Shown one piece after another: positions 22,109-33,600 of a stretch of DNA of 64,000 bases. Position numbers and translations under genes: made by a program. The stretch comes from Aplidium turbinatum (Eukaryota; Chordata; Ascidiacea; Aplousobranchia; Polyclinidae), in contig OU964932.1 of the NCBI GenBank assembly GCA_918807975.1, forward strand, positions 6,758,001 through 6,822,000, in the 5' to 3' direction. Within the stretch, counting starts at the first letter, position 1, and every line of letters starts with the position of its first letter. Below the pieces are notes generated by a model. That model worked only from the letters and a program-made list of their open reading frames with translations. It searched no databases and was not told the origin of the DNA.

Positions 22109-23738
22109 AGTCGTCGCATATAGACTATAATGTTTTACATAGACGACGTAGTTAGCTTACTCAACCCAATAAATCACGCGTATTGAGGGTGCGTTCAGTG
22201 ATGTAAGCAGGGTTTTGTCCCGAGGAGAGCGTTCGATATAGCTTAGGCCTACTATAATTTGCCTTTTTTTTTTATCAAGAGTAGCCTAATGCTACTTCAT
22301 GTTCTGACCCAGATTTAGGGTAGCCGAGGCTATCTGTTGGTGAAATATAAACTCTCAGGGTCTTTGCGTATGTCACTGTACTTTTGAATTGAATTGCTGG
22401 ATATGTGAATATGAAAAGCATGACAGTAGGCCTAAAAGGATAAGTAAAAACTGTAATAGTTCGATTAACTGGCAGTGTTCTTAGATTGAAGTATAGCCTA
22501 CATGGAACCTCTCTGTGAAAGTTTAAATGTCAAATGCAATTTATTACGGCACTTTAAACAAAAAATATCCCACTCTGAACATACAAAACAAGGCTTAGGC
22601 TATCCTACAGGGCTATGTGAGCACCATCTCTACTTCTTTCCCTCCGAAATTTACTAGTGGGTCTCTACCTTTTAGTAAATGTGCCTAAAATGTTTTTCAA
22701 ACCATAGGTTGTGAATTCGGATCAAAAACATCAAATTGACTTCACAATCTGTTGGGACTCCATGTTTGACTACATAACAATGCAAAGGAATATAAAGTTT
22801 AACTAAAAAAAAATTACAGGGCTGTTTGGCAATGAAAAAGATTCGTCTCTAAAACATGTAATTGCATTAGTCTTGAAACACAAAAACTAAAACCTAGGGA
22901 AGAGGATAATACAGCATTTGTCTTGAAATAAAGACGCTTGGTTGAATGCAAAACAGCCTACACAAGGTAGTTACAAAAAATTTGGCGACGTGGAGTTTCC
23001 TTCCGTATGCAAGCTTCCACCTCCGAAAAAGTTTTAGAATTGAAAAAATAAATTTGAATGCAAAAGTAGCTTATACGCTGGATAATATCGCGGTAAACGC
23101 TTCTAAATGATCTTATTGAACAGCTTTGTCGTTTTACCAGTATTTAATTTTGGACGAGTCTAATGCTATCGATCGTTGAAGGACATTTTCCAAGAAAGCG
23201 AGAGCATAATATTATTTCTTCTGTAAATTCCAACAAAATAGCATAGATTTAGACCTACTCGTTTCGCTGATTTAAAGTAGTCATTCCGAATGGTGATCAA
23301 CAATACAAGACCGATAGATACAACCTTAGCTACAAAATGTCAAGTTCTTGTTGCAGTGCTGTAGTTTAGATAAAATCGCCAAAAATCGCTGCACCAACTA
23401 AATATGAATACGGGGGGGAGTCGCTATAAATAGAGATGTGGTCCCACTAACCGGGGTTTTGGAAGCGATAAATAGGACCTTACGTGATTTAAGTTATTGA
23501 ATATCGAGCTTCTGCAGCAATATTCACAACAGTTTCTCATTTCAAATAGCCAAGAAAATATTGAAATGAGTGGGTCCCTAAACTGCCGTGTCATCTCCCC
23601 CCCCCGGAGTACGAGGGAAGGTTAATAAGACCCTGCTACCCAAGACCATTCTTTAACAATAACATATTTGCACTACACAATCACAACAACGACTGACTGG
23701 TAAAGCGGTGGTCGAATAAATTTGTGGCAGAATACGGT

Positions 23739-23785
23739 GCGATACTGATGAGCCCAGCCTCATGGGCGAAACACGTGTCTATCGC
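23739..23785 (+). ncRNA. type I hammerhead ribozyme motif
   Basis: The conserved core and all three helices are present. Stem I is GCGATA (23739-23744) with TATCGC (23780-23785). The core CTGATGA is at 23745-23751. Stem II is GCCC (52-55) with GGGC (64-67) closing an 8-base loop. GAA is at 23768-23770, and stem III ACACGTGT (23771-23778) is self-complementary. The predicted cleavage base is C at 23779 in a GTC triplet. A very short stem III is typical of hammerheads in Penelope-like elements and retrozymes, which act better as dimers. It lies near the right end of the hAT-like element 20416-23887. The fit is seen directly; activity is inference. Confidence 0.8.
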
Positions 23786-24087
23786 TGTCAATTCTTGCTA
23801 CAAATCGGCTGCCGAGAAACGATAAAAAATTTACATTTTTTGAATGGGGAGGGTCATGGCTCAATGCCCCCTCTGCGTACTCCACTGGCTACTGCAGCCT
23901 AGGCCTACCAGATTTCAAATAACTTGAATGAAAGGTATTTTGCTTCTGTTGATTTGCCTTGATCACATAGCTATAGGCACTAGGCAGGACTGTCGAGAGC
24001 ATATATTGGACTCGGTACTAATGAGATCTTCAGACCCCAAATCGACACTTCTAAGAAAAACGCACTAGTAGCCTAGTCTATCTAAAG

Positions 24088-24859
24088 CAGGGGTGACGAA
24101 CCTTTTTGCGGTCGCGGGCCACTTTGTCAATTACACATGAGTTATCGGGTCACACAACTTTTAAATCGTCTAGAAGCGACTCAAGATATTATTCATGAAA
24201 AGTAACAAACGGCAAATGAAAGTAATAAAATCCACAGAGTTGAAATTATCTTACGCACAATCGAGACATACGGTAGCCTACAACAGTAAAAAATAAAAGC
24301 AAATTAACTTGAGCAAAAAGAATAGAGTAACAGTACTTGCACTGATAATGAAGACAGTTTAATTTTTGAAGCGTTTGCTTTCATATGAGTATGATTTCTT
24401 CTTTTCTTGGCTCTATCCTTTTTACTCAAGTTGACTGCGTGTTTCGACCATTATGCTCCGAAACAACAAATCAGTTAATGAAATTTCTTTTTCAGACAAG
24501 AAACAAAAGCCCATGGGAATCATACAGCTGAAGCTATCTAATGCAGCATTGAAGCATAAAATATTAAAAAATAACATTGAAGCATTGAATTTTGTTGCTT
24601 AGTGGGATTTTTGGAAAGTCTTTTGCTTGACTAAGCGTTCAATATTTGGTCGAACAGACGATGTGACAACTCTCAACTGCATAGCCTAGCCTACTAAGAT
24701 TTTCATCTGTCAGACTCGACCTGTAACGACTTAAAAAAATAGCAAAGGAAAGGTGCACCAGTGAAGGCATAATCTTTTGTCTTTAATGCATGAGCGATTG
24801 TCAAATTGTTTTGCGGGCCGCACAAAATTCTTTGACGGGCCGCAGGTTCGTCACCTCTG
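24088..24859. mobile_element. hAT element, Charlie-like ends
   Basis: CAGGGGTGACGAACCT at the left and AGGTTCGTCACCTCTG at the right are inverted, followed inward by GCGGGCC-type blocks. The flanks atctaaag and atcaaaag agree at 7 of 8. 772 bp, non-coding. Confidence 0.88.
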
Positions 24860-25296
24860 ATCAAAAGAGTACGGTACACTGTGGCTTCTTCAAGTTCACT
24901 AAAATTAACTTTAAAATCATTCCTGGTCCAAAAGTTCCTTCTGGATCCCCCTGTCAAATCTACGGTAGGTCTACTGCGTATAAAAATCAAAACATTACCT
25001 ATTAGTCTCATCTCAACTACTGGCAACTAATAATTTGTTTTGCAAAGTCGGAAAAACGTTTTGCGGTGGCTGGGTAGCTGTTTGTTATTTCCGGTTACAT
25101 CACTTTGGAAAAAAATGTCTGGTGATAAGAAATAAATAAATGAGTGCCATCACCGAAGCTTAAACCACAATTTGATAGAGGATGAGGCTTCTAGCCCTAA
25201 GAATTATGCTGCATTATTTTCCAACTTCAGGAATTTACATTAGGTATGTTTTATTGCTTGCGTTAAGTAGCTATAGGATTTTTGTTTTTCTACGAA

Positions 25297-25318
25297 CTCT
25301 CTCTCTCTCTCTCTCTCT
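25297..25318. repeat. (CT)n microsatellite
   Basis: Eleven CT units followed by GTAG. The stretch 24868-25430 around it shows no gene. Confidence 0.9.
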
Positions 25319-25432
25319 GTAGGTATTAAAGCTGATTCAGCCCTCAATGAACAACGATGTTCTAGTTGAATCGATCTCGTTCGCCTTCCAAAGTTTAATC
25401 CTTAGAAGGTTGGGCTCCTGGAGTCTTGCTCA

Positions 25433-26015
25433 GTTTGAGGGGGGGGGGGGCTGTCGATTTTTCTTATGCTTTAGGAGTTATATCTCCGTTATTTTTTAAG
25501 GCACGCTTTCACAATTTGGGATTCACTTTGTAAAATTATTCACGCTGAGCATATCCGAAAGTTAAAACTATGTGAATTTTAAAACTGCTCATATACGTTG
25601 AAATGTTGAGGTGACTTATGATTGTAATTGTAGCGTGAGTTTACACATTATTTTTGGTAGAGTAATGAAGAACATGCATTGCAATGTTGTGATTAAAAAT
25701 TTTTTACATAATTTTACATACAGCCAATTCCCTTCACGCTGTGAAACAGTTAGGATTAACGAGACATGGGCCAAATTAATTAGGCTACTTTCATCCAGCT
25801 GGTGGGAAAATGTTTAACAATAGAATATGAAATATTTCAGAGGATGTGCTGAGAAATGCCTCATAACTTTCAATTTATAACCTTTATTTGCTCAAAATTT
25901 CAGCTCAATAGAGGTGAATAAAAGTTAGGAAAAGTCAAGAAATCTCGTAGTCGCAGCCTCAGTGGTTTTAGAGATACAAAAAAGTTGAATTGACAGCCCC
26001 CCAACCTTCAAAGGG
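25433..26015. repeat. putative MITE with G-run ends
   Basis: TTTGAGG plus a G run and CTGTCGATT at the left faces AATTGACAGCCCCCC and CTTCAAA at the right. The inverted ends are imperfect and no target duplication is clear. No coding content; the following stretch to 26517 also shows nothing recognisable. Confidence 0.4.
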
Positions 26016-26525
26016 TTAATAGGGTGTTCGTGGTATAGTTGAAAATTATGTAGAAAGGTAAATCTTTGAGCTCTTTTGGGGCGTTTTCCGGGTACTTTAC
26101 TACAGAATAATCTTCGAGCTCGCCTTTCCTTATGATAAATAGCCAAACAAGTTCAGATCTACTTATGTTTATAACAGCTGATCGTAACTGGATGTAAACC
26201 GCACCCGCGCCAGCGAAAAGTTTAGTTTGCACTCTGCAGTAAGCTACTGTGATAACCTGGTAGAACAATATTTTTCGATTAGCCTATAAGAATGCAATGC
26301 ATAAAACAAGCGTTTACCACTGGCCTACACAATTAGTGTGGTGACTGTTCTTTTCGGACAAAATGTCACAACACGGAGAAGGAAGTATTTTAATTCCCAT
26401 GTCACTATTGTAGCGAACGTTGTGAACAATGGCGTAGGGCGAGGCAATTCGCACCAGCATCTGTAACTAATCTATTTTGGTATAACCCAGAATTAACATT
26501 TGGGCCATAAACCTAGCACTGCAGT

Positions 26526-27668
26526 CAGGGCCGGATTTAGACCATGAGAGGCCCTAGGCTACTCCATTTGTGAGGCCCCTCCCTATTTTTGAGCTCAGAA
26601 TTTCTCTCTAAACAAAATCACATGTCATTGCTTAATGTTAAAAATATGAGTGCATTAACTCGTTGTTCTTTTCATTTTCCACATTCATGGGTGCAAATTT
26701 TGAATTAAAAGAATAAAAATTCAGTTAAGGCAGTTTTGCTTTTAATTTCTTTGATCAAACAACCGTTACAATAATATTGTAAAGTTTATTTACGAGGACA
26801 TAAGAAACAGTTACAGCCATCAAATAGAGTAAGACTATGCTACAATTTTTTTTTCTAGCTGTCGTCAAAGCAAAATCATGCAAAAGTTCATCAAAATTTA
26901 TCTGTTTAAATTTGTCACTCTCAATACACAGAATGCTCAGTGCGGATAACCTTTCTTGAGACATTGTCGATCTCAGTTCATTTTTGACGCTTTTGAGCCT
27001 TGAGAAAGATCTCTCTCCTGAGCAGTTAGTGACCATTAAGCTTAGAAACAGTCTTAATATTGCTTCCACATTAGGAAAGGCAGTGTTAATTTTTTTCCTT
27101 GCACCTAATTTCATAAAGGTCTCCATTATACAAGCAAATAAATTCTTCTGTACCGGCAAGCCCATGCCATGGTTTTGTGTTTGTCTCACGTACAAATGAA
27201 AATGTAGAAGTTCATCAGTAGCCTAAGTTTCGGGTCAACATCTTCCGGATACGCTTCCTTTAAAAGTTCTACGCCTCGTACAATTTTTACCTTAGTTGCT
27301 TTCAGATTAGCAAGAAAGAGGAACATTTCTGCAATGTCGCTGTACACATTAGCTCTTCTTAAATTGGCTTCAAGTGCGTCGAGCATAGGGATAAAGAAAT
27401 TTATTTTAAACTTTTCCTTTGAAGAGAGTTCACTTAAAGCGTCAGGTGCATTTCTTTGTCTCCCAGTGACAGCTCTGTAGTTAATATTCGGCAAGGTTGC
27501 TTTTGTTTGCTGATCAAGTTGTGTATAGAATTTTCTACTCTGAAAAGCTTGATATACTTTAGGTAGGGTTTGAACTTGTCAAGTTTTTAAACGAATTACA
27601 AACTTCGAAACCGAATTTCGAGGCCCCTAGGTTTCAGCCTGCCTAGCCTATTGGTAAATCCGGCCCTG
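26526..27668 (-). mobile_element. hAT transposon, ZMYM1-like lineage, internally deleted
   Basis: Ends CAGGGCCGGATTTA and TAAATCCGGCCCTG with the exact 8-bp duplication actgcagt (26518-26525 and 27669-27676). It holds the C-terminal part of a hAT transposase on the minus strand. At 1.1 kb it is much shorter than an autonomous hAT. The termini match the MITE at 14585. Confidence 0.93.
26755..27494 (-). pseudogene. hAT transposase C-terminal remnant (ZMYM1-like)
   Basis: The upstream minus-strand frame (27494-27186) reads LPNINYRAVTGRQRN and further helical sequence. The second (27195-26755) reads FPNVEAILRLFLSLMVTNCS, GERSFSRLKSVKNELRST and MSQERLSALSILCIES, the classic hAT dimerisation domain seen in zinc finger MYM-type 1-like proteins. 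The two parts are in different frames, and the zinc-finger N-terminus and most of the DDE region are missing. This is a dead DNA transposase rather than a host ZMYM1 gene, since hAT ends and a perfect duplication enclose it. Confidence 0.85.
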
Positions 27669-27676
27669 ACTGCAGT

Positions 27677-30645
27677 GGGTTCGATCACTGGCCTTACAAA
27701 TACATACGACTTAATTTTTGCTTTTGTTCAAACCCTATTTGCATGATATACAAATGTTTCAACTAAACTTTGCGCAAACGATGATTTCTACCAGCAAGTT
27801 ACAATCCTTCCTATTGTGAGCCCTAGAAATCAAGACTCTGCCACACCCAAACTCATCTATATCGTCATCTTTTAGTAGAAAGACATGTTTCAAAATGTGG
27901 TACACCAAACTACAAAATCATGTATTTACAATCGCAAGGCATAAAGAAAAAATCTCAGAATTTTAGCACAATAATGCATCTTATTACTGTGACTAGCTAT
28001 CACGGCAGTACTTAGATGGGTGGAAATTCTTTGAAAATTGGAAATTTAATCTAAAATGTAGAATAATCGCTCGCTAAGTTGAACTACACAATAAATTTCA
28101 ATATTAGCGATTGAAGGGTGTAGCTTTAAAGTGTCTGTCACAAAATGTCAGGGTGGAGAAAACGGCATAAAAGCTTCGAACTGCTTGTAAAATTACATTT
28201 GTTAGTGGCACGTGAGCGTAGACACAACCATCCAAGCTGAAAATTTATGCCAAACAGATATAGTTTTCTATGAAGACTTGTTTCCACTGCTAAGTCTAAA
28301 TCGACCACAACATGACTTTAGAACTTTTAAAACTACACTCTTCGATTGGAAAAGTTAACAAAATGGGGTATATGCAAAATCTCAATTGTCATTAGTGCAG
28401 CTACAAAAAACACATGTTTTAAAACCATATTATTAGTAGGTTGTTAAGAAAAAACGTTATACGCATTTGGTATAACAATTCTGTATATTAGTCAATTATA
28501 TTTAAATAAATGACACAAATGAACATACAGGAAAACGTGCAACGGCTTGACAAATAGGCTAAGTAATTCCCAAGACAAAACTTAATCAATCAAGATCTAT
28601 ATTCTATGGTTTCATTATAACCACCTAAGTAGAGGAAAGCGGGGTAAAATAGGGTTTGGAGGAAGTTTGGGTTAAGGATTCAAGGTTTGGGCTAGGGTTC
28701 AGTTTTGGAGGAAGCCAAGCTGCAGGTTTCAACAAAGTTTTTCTGTTTGAAAAGCATGTAATAAACTATTCAAAATTCAAGTTAAAAGCTTTGAAGGCAT
28801 GGTTGAGGTATAGGGGTTCAAATTAATTTCAATCGCACATCTGAAACCCGGTCCAAAAGAGTGTGATGATGTAGAACGTGACATATATTTACACTTTTGT
28901 GTAAGTAGAGTTTTGCTAATAGGCTACGTACGTTTTCTCCGCTTTCCCTGCGAAGTCCAAGTTGATTACATAAGAGGTGCAAGCTACATACCACACGCCC
29001 TCCGGAATGATAGAACCTTATCATGAATCGAAAAGACGGCTGTACAAGTACATTGTACAAGCGAAAGTACTTGTACAACCATATCCATACAATTCCTTCT
29101 TGGGATAACCGGCTGAACAGGTAAGGGGCAACATAGATCAGTAGAGCATTCTTAAGGCTAAAAGTTGATGCTAAAATTGCAGCAAGATTGACAATAATTT
29201 AGAAACTTTTTCAACTGATGCGAATAGAACGCACAAAGTATCTTGCTGAAAATGAAGAACAGTCGTAATTTTGAGGGTCGGTGTAAAACAAAATGCAATA
29301 GGAATATTTAAGGCGCAATATTTAATTTGTAAGACTAAAAATAATCACTTTAGACTTAGAATTAGGCACACATGGTCACAATCTGGAATGAGAAACCGGA
29401 AAAAATACACACAAACAAAATGAAGCCAATGTTCAAAATAACAAGTGAAAACATGATTCCAAACATTATTTTTTGTTCATGTTAACGCAATGACTTTACT
29501 CGAAGCTGCAAACGGTGAAGTAAAAATAAACGCGTTGCTCCACACCTTTGTCCAGTGCGTGACCACAACATTTAGTACGAGAGTTGTCACTGCTAAAATT
29601 AATTTAGATTAGCTTAATTTGCGAAATTTGTATACAAAAAACAAAGCAGCCAAGCGTGAGATGCCATCATCAAGGTTCAGCACACGTGCAGTAGGCTAAG
29701 CAGGAAAAAGGCGAAGCTACGTGGCACTTCCGTACGGCGCAACCCATTATGACGAATATCAGGTCAAAACAAGGCAGAGCTAATTCGAACTTTTAAAAAC
29801 ATAACTTCTCTCAAGTAGTAAACAAAAAAGTTTAAGCAATAACATTTTAGGCTAATGCTAGGTGAAAATATTTAATTAAACAAACGGGAAGGTACTCTCG
29901 TTGGTTACTTTCTAGCTGCCATGGTGTCTTGCAAGCCAGTTACGTGGTCTAAGTGAGCATGAGTCAAGCGCTTTTTCATCAACAAAGCGTTTTATCTTGA
30001 ATGACCATTGATCAAAGGCATTAAAAAAAACCAGGAAGCGTAAGACTCATCCCCGCTAGCAACTCTTTCCTCCAAACAACGTCTGCGGACGTTGAATCAC
30101 TGTGCAAAAGGTGGATTGTGAGCAGTTTGAAACAAAACAATATACTGGAAATTTGACTTTACTGTGTTAACCAAGCTTAAATAGTTCGCTAAAATGCATA
30201 CAATGTCGCAGAGGAATGAATTATATTGAATATATACAATTATACATTGTCCAAGAGAATAAGAATTATAAGTTTGAAAGCCACGCCAAAAGTTAAAAAA
30301 ATGCTTCTGTTGCACCGAAAATCTGTGCCAGGACATTACATTGCTCAAAATGAGGCTAAAAATGACACGAATACAAGCACGACTGTGGTGATTTCAATTT
30401 TGAATCATACCAATAGCAAATGACATCACCAACACTTCTAAATGCACTTTGCGACATAGGTAGAGAAGTGTAGAAACTTTGAAACCACGATTCTAACACA
30501 TGTCAAGGTGACCTGTAAAGTCAAATGTAAAAGTAACCCCATAGTCAAGTTGAAATCAATGAATGGGCGATCTCAACCGGAAAAGTAGCTTGCAGCACAA
30601 GGCAGGCGGTGATAAACACCGCAATGGGTGCCAATGCAGAACGAT
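27677..30645. other. 3' flank of LBR, no gene seen
   Basis: About 3 kb of AT-rich sequence without a supported coding region or RNA gene. A short GGTTTGG/GGGTTAGG-like run occurs near 28640-28720. A minus-strand ATTAAA near 29868-29880 could serve as a poly(A) signal for LBR, but it is far from the stop codon. Confidence 0.45.
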
Positions 30646-33600
30646 CTAGAATACACCCGGTATGACACGGTACTTCACCCGATCGCAGTACACCTTCCAC
30701 ACAAGACCATGCTTCTGACGGCAACGAACATCGTCCCGCAGTGAACGGTGGCAGAGGAGGACGGTGACAAACACAGGGTAGAACCACGGCAAAAGGTGAG
30801 TGAAGCCTGTTTAAAATACAAAGTTTGATGAATGGGTGATAAGCAGAAGGTTGTGTATTGATCATCAGTCTGAAGTGATGAGTGAACTTGTTGAATGAAA
30901 CTACAACGATTTATATACACAGTCCTTGCCAAAATATGAAGCTATGTTATTGACTGGCTATTGACTATGCAAGTCCAAATATTGTTTTCTACTGCACTAA
31001 AACACGTTAAAAATGTTGGCGGCTTAATATAACGTTTCACACAAACTGTTTGTATATAAGTCACGCCTTTGCGCATGGGCGTAGTCATGCGCACAAAGCG
31101 AAATGACCCGATAAAGCCAAAAACAGTAAAACTGTTTGCGGCTGTGTTGCAACGTTTTTAATGTGTTTTAGTACAGTAGCAAACAATACTTCAACTTCAA
31201 GTGCCATCAACCCATACAACAGCAGAGCAACTTTAATTGAAAAGTAATTTTTAGGGCGGGAGGAAGTTTTGGACGGAAATTTCAATTTTTTTTAGAATAT
31301 ACTTAGAATATACACTACAGTTATATCCTAAAATCAGGGCTGAAGTTGAATTTGAAAAAAAGCCGATTAACCCCCTCTCCGATTTATATCTCTCTTGAAA
31401 AACATTTTCAAAAATCTAAATTGCTAAAGTGTGATCACTGAATCTCAAATTACTGCAAAACTCTTTGTTTCACATAAAACGACAAATCTTTTCCTGTTCC
31501 CAGTGTTGTCATGCTCTTGTGCTAAAATGTAGTCCGTTATTTGTGTGGTAACAATTGCAAAAGAGTAACCCAAAATATGAACAAATAACATATTTACCAA
31601 CTACTCCTCAGACAGAGACTATCAACTTATACTAGCGATTTTAAATGCTAACAAGCGTAGCAGATCGGCCTCCAGCCAAATTTGAAGTTCGCATGTTAGC
31701 ATGGCCTGTGCATACAGGTCGTTATGAAGTAAACAAATTCATAAGAAATAACAATGGTCGAAAAAGCACATATAAAAAATCTTGAAAGTATTCAAGAAGA
31801 GAATGAAAAATTGCGCTCTAGAATGTTGTATAGTCACCTTCAGAAAAATCATGCTACTTTCAAAGCACATGTTGCATGAATGGCTTCATTTTATTACATT
31901 ACAATGGGTTCCAAACAATCAATGGGCTTATTCATCAAGGATTACAGGCTAAACAAAAAAATAAGTTTTCTGTTGGTGAATACAAGACATATACCAAAGT
32001 AGAGTATTTGCAATTTGCATGGATGGCCCTTTGATTGCAGATATCTTAAGTTAGATACGATTACGTTTTCGGTTAGATCAGGGGTTCCCAACCTTTTTTG
32101 CTCTTCGTACCCCTTTGTCAGGTCAGACCATTCTTTGTATCCCCAAAAAAAATCTGATAAAAATTTTCAGGTATATCATATATTGCTAAATTAAATTGCT
32201 TTTATAGCTCAATTAAAAGTTAAACCGATATTTCACACAAAAATACAAAAATTACTAAAAGAAATTAAATGTCAGTTATTTTGTTTGTCACTTCTGAGTG
32301 AGATATTTGTTGCTGCTTCATAGATAAAATTCACTCAAACGATGGTTCGATTATACTCAAGGCAACACGTAAATCATCCACCAGTTGCAGACGATTTCTG
32401 TACTTATTCTTGCTATACATCATGGTCGAAAAGCCACTTTCACAGCGATAAGTTGTTAGAGAATTAACACTACCATGGCTTCCATAGCAAGACTTGGGAA
32501 AGCTTCATAGCAAAACACCAAAAATCTTCTAACTTTGATTTGTCAAATGGCAGTTTCAATTTTTGGTAGCTTTTCATTTCGATTATTATGTTCTCCTTCC
32601 AATTATCCTCATCCGACATTTTTGTTAAATCAAAAAGAAATGGATTTATAATCCAATGCTGGAAATCATTCAATTCACCAGCAAAAAAGTAACCATCGAA
32701 AAAATCAACCAGCATCTTTAAATGGAAAATAATTTCATTTTTGTCATTTTGCAGCAAAAAGTTATTTGCAATTTGGTCAAGACAAGGAAAATTAGCAAGG
32801 TTTTCATTTTCAGCAGCAGCAAGTAAAAAAACACATTGTTATGATGAGACAATGAGGCTTCTTAGCCTACTAAATAACAACAATTCTTTGTAGATAATTG
32901 TTTTTTTTTTCTTTTTCAAAGCAAAGACGGTAATGGCATACCGGCATAGGCGTCGAAATAGGGTGGGCCGGGTGGGCGCCGCCCACCCTGCTGTAAAGGG
33001 AGGGTGGGTAAAATATGTTTCGCCCACCTTGTTTTCATGACACTTATGAAGTGTTCATTACAATTATTTCCGTTTTTGTTAAACTATGAATTATCCAACC
33101 AACTGCAGCGCAACTTCTTGTTTTACACTATGTCTCTCGCTAGGTATCCGACAGAACAAAGCAATTTTGCAACAACGCTGCGTTGAAAAAAATGCGGTAT
33201 CACTGCATTGTTGTTGCTACGGCAACTGCCACACGCTGGCAATTCCTGGTGAGAGAAAGCCACGTTTGATCTTTTCTCCGAATGGTCTCACTTTCGTTAC
33301 GTCACAATCAAACTTCAGTTCCGGGTCAGCCTAAGAGAATATGAATATGACATCATAATGAACATGACAATAAAATAACCGATTCAAACTAAAGACATAC
33401 TGAAACAATCGCTTTTTACAAATCTTTCCTCACAAACTTGTTGCTGGGTATATATTGGGGCACCGCGCGATGTTGTCATTTCATTATTGAAAATATGAAG
33501 CAAAGTCATTTATTCGCACATTTGTAAAACCAGCTTCCAAAAGGCGTCGAGATGCAGTGCTTCAAGGATAGACCATGGACAGTGGTGAAGTCAATGTCTC

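Larger units (their letters stand above)
20416..23887. mobile_element. hAT-like element with nested insertions
   Basis: Ends CAGTGGCGTACGCAG and CTGCGTACTCCACTG (one mismatch), flanked by gctacttc and gctactgc (6 of 8). It is 3.5 kb including the insertions at 20671-22108 and 20902-21942. No transposase was recognised. A hammerhead ribozyme motif sits 102 bases inside the right end. Confidence 0.7.

Noticed and set aside
28818-29078. 86-residue minus-strand frame downstream of LBR
   Set aside because: No motif, no splice or codon signal, and no neighbour to support it.
30545-30932. Two minus-strand frames of 106 and 85 residues
   Set aside because: They are out-of-frame shadows of LBR exon 12 (30646-30806), whose correct frame matches the reductase C-terminus.
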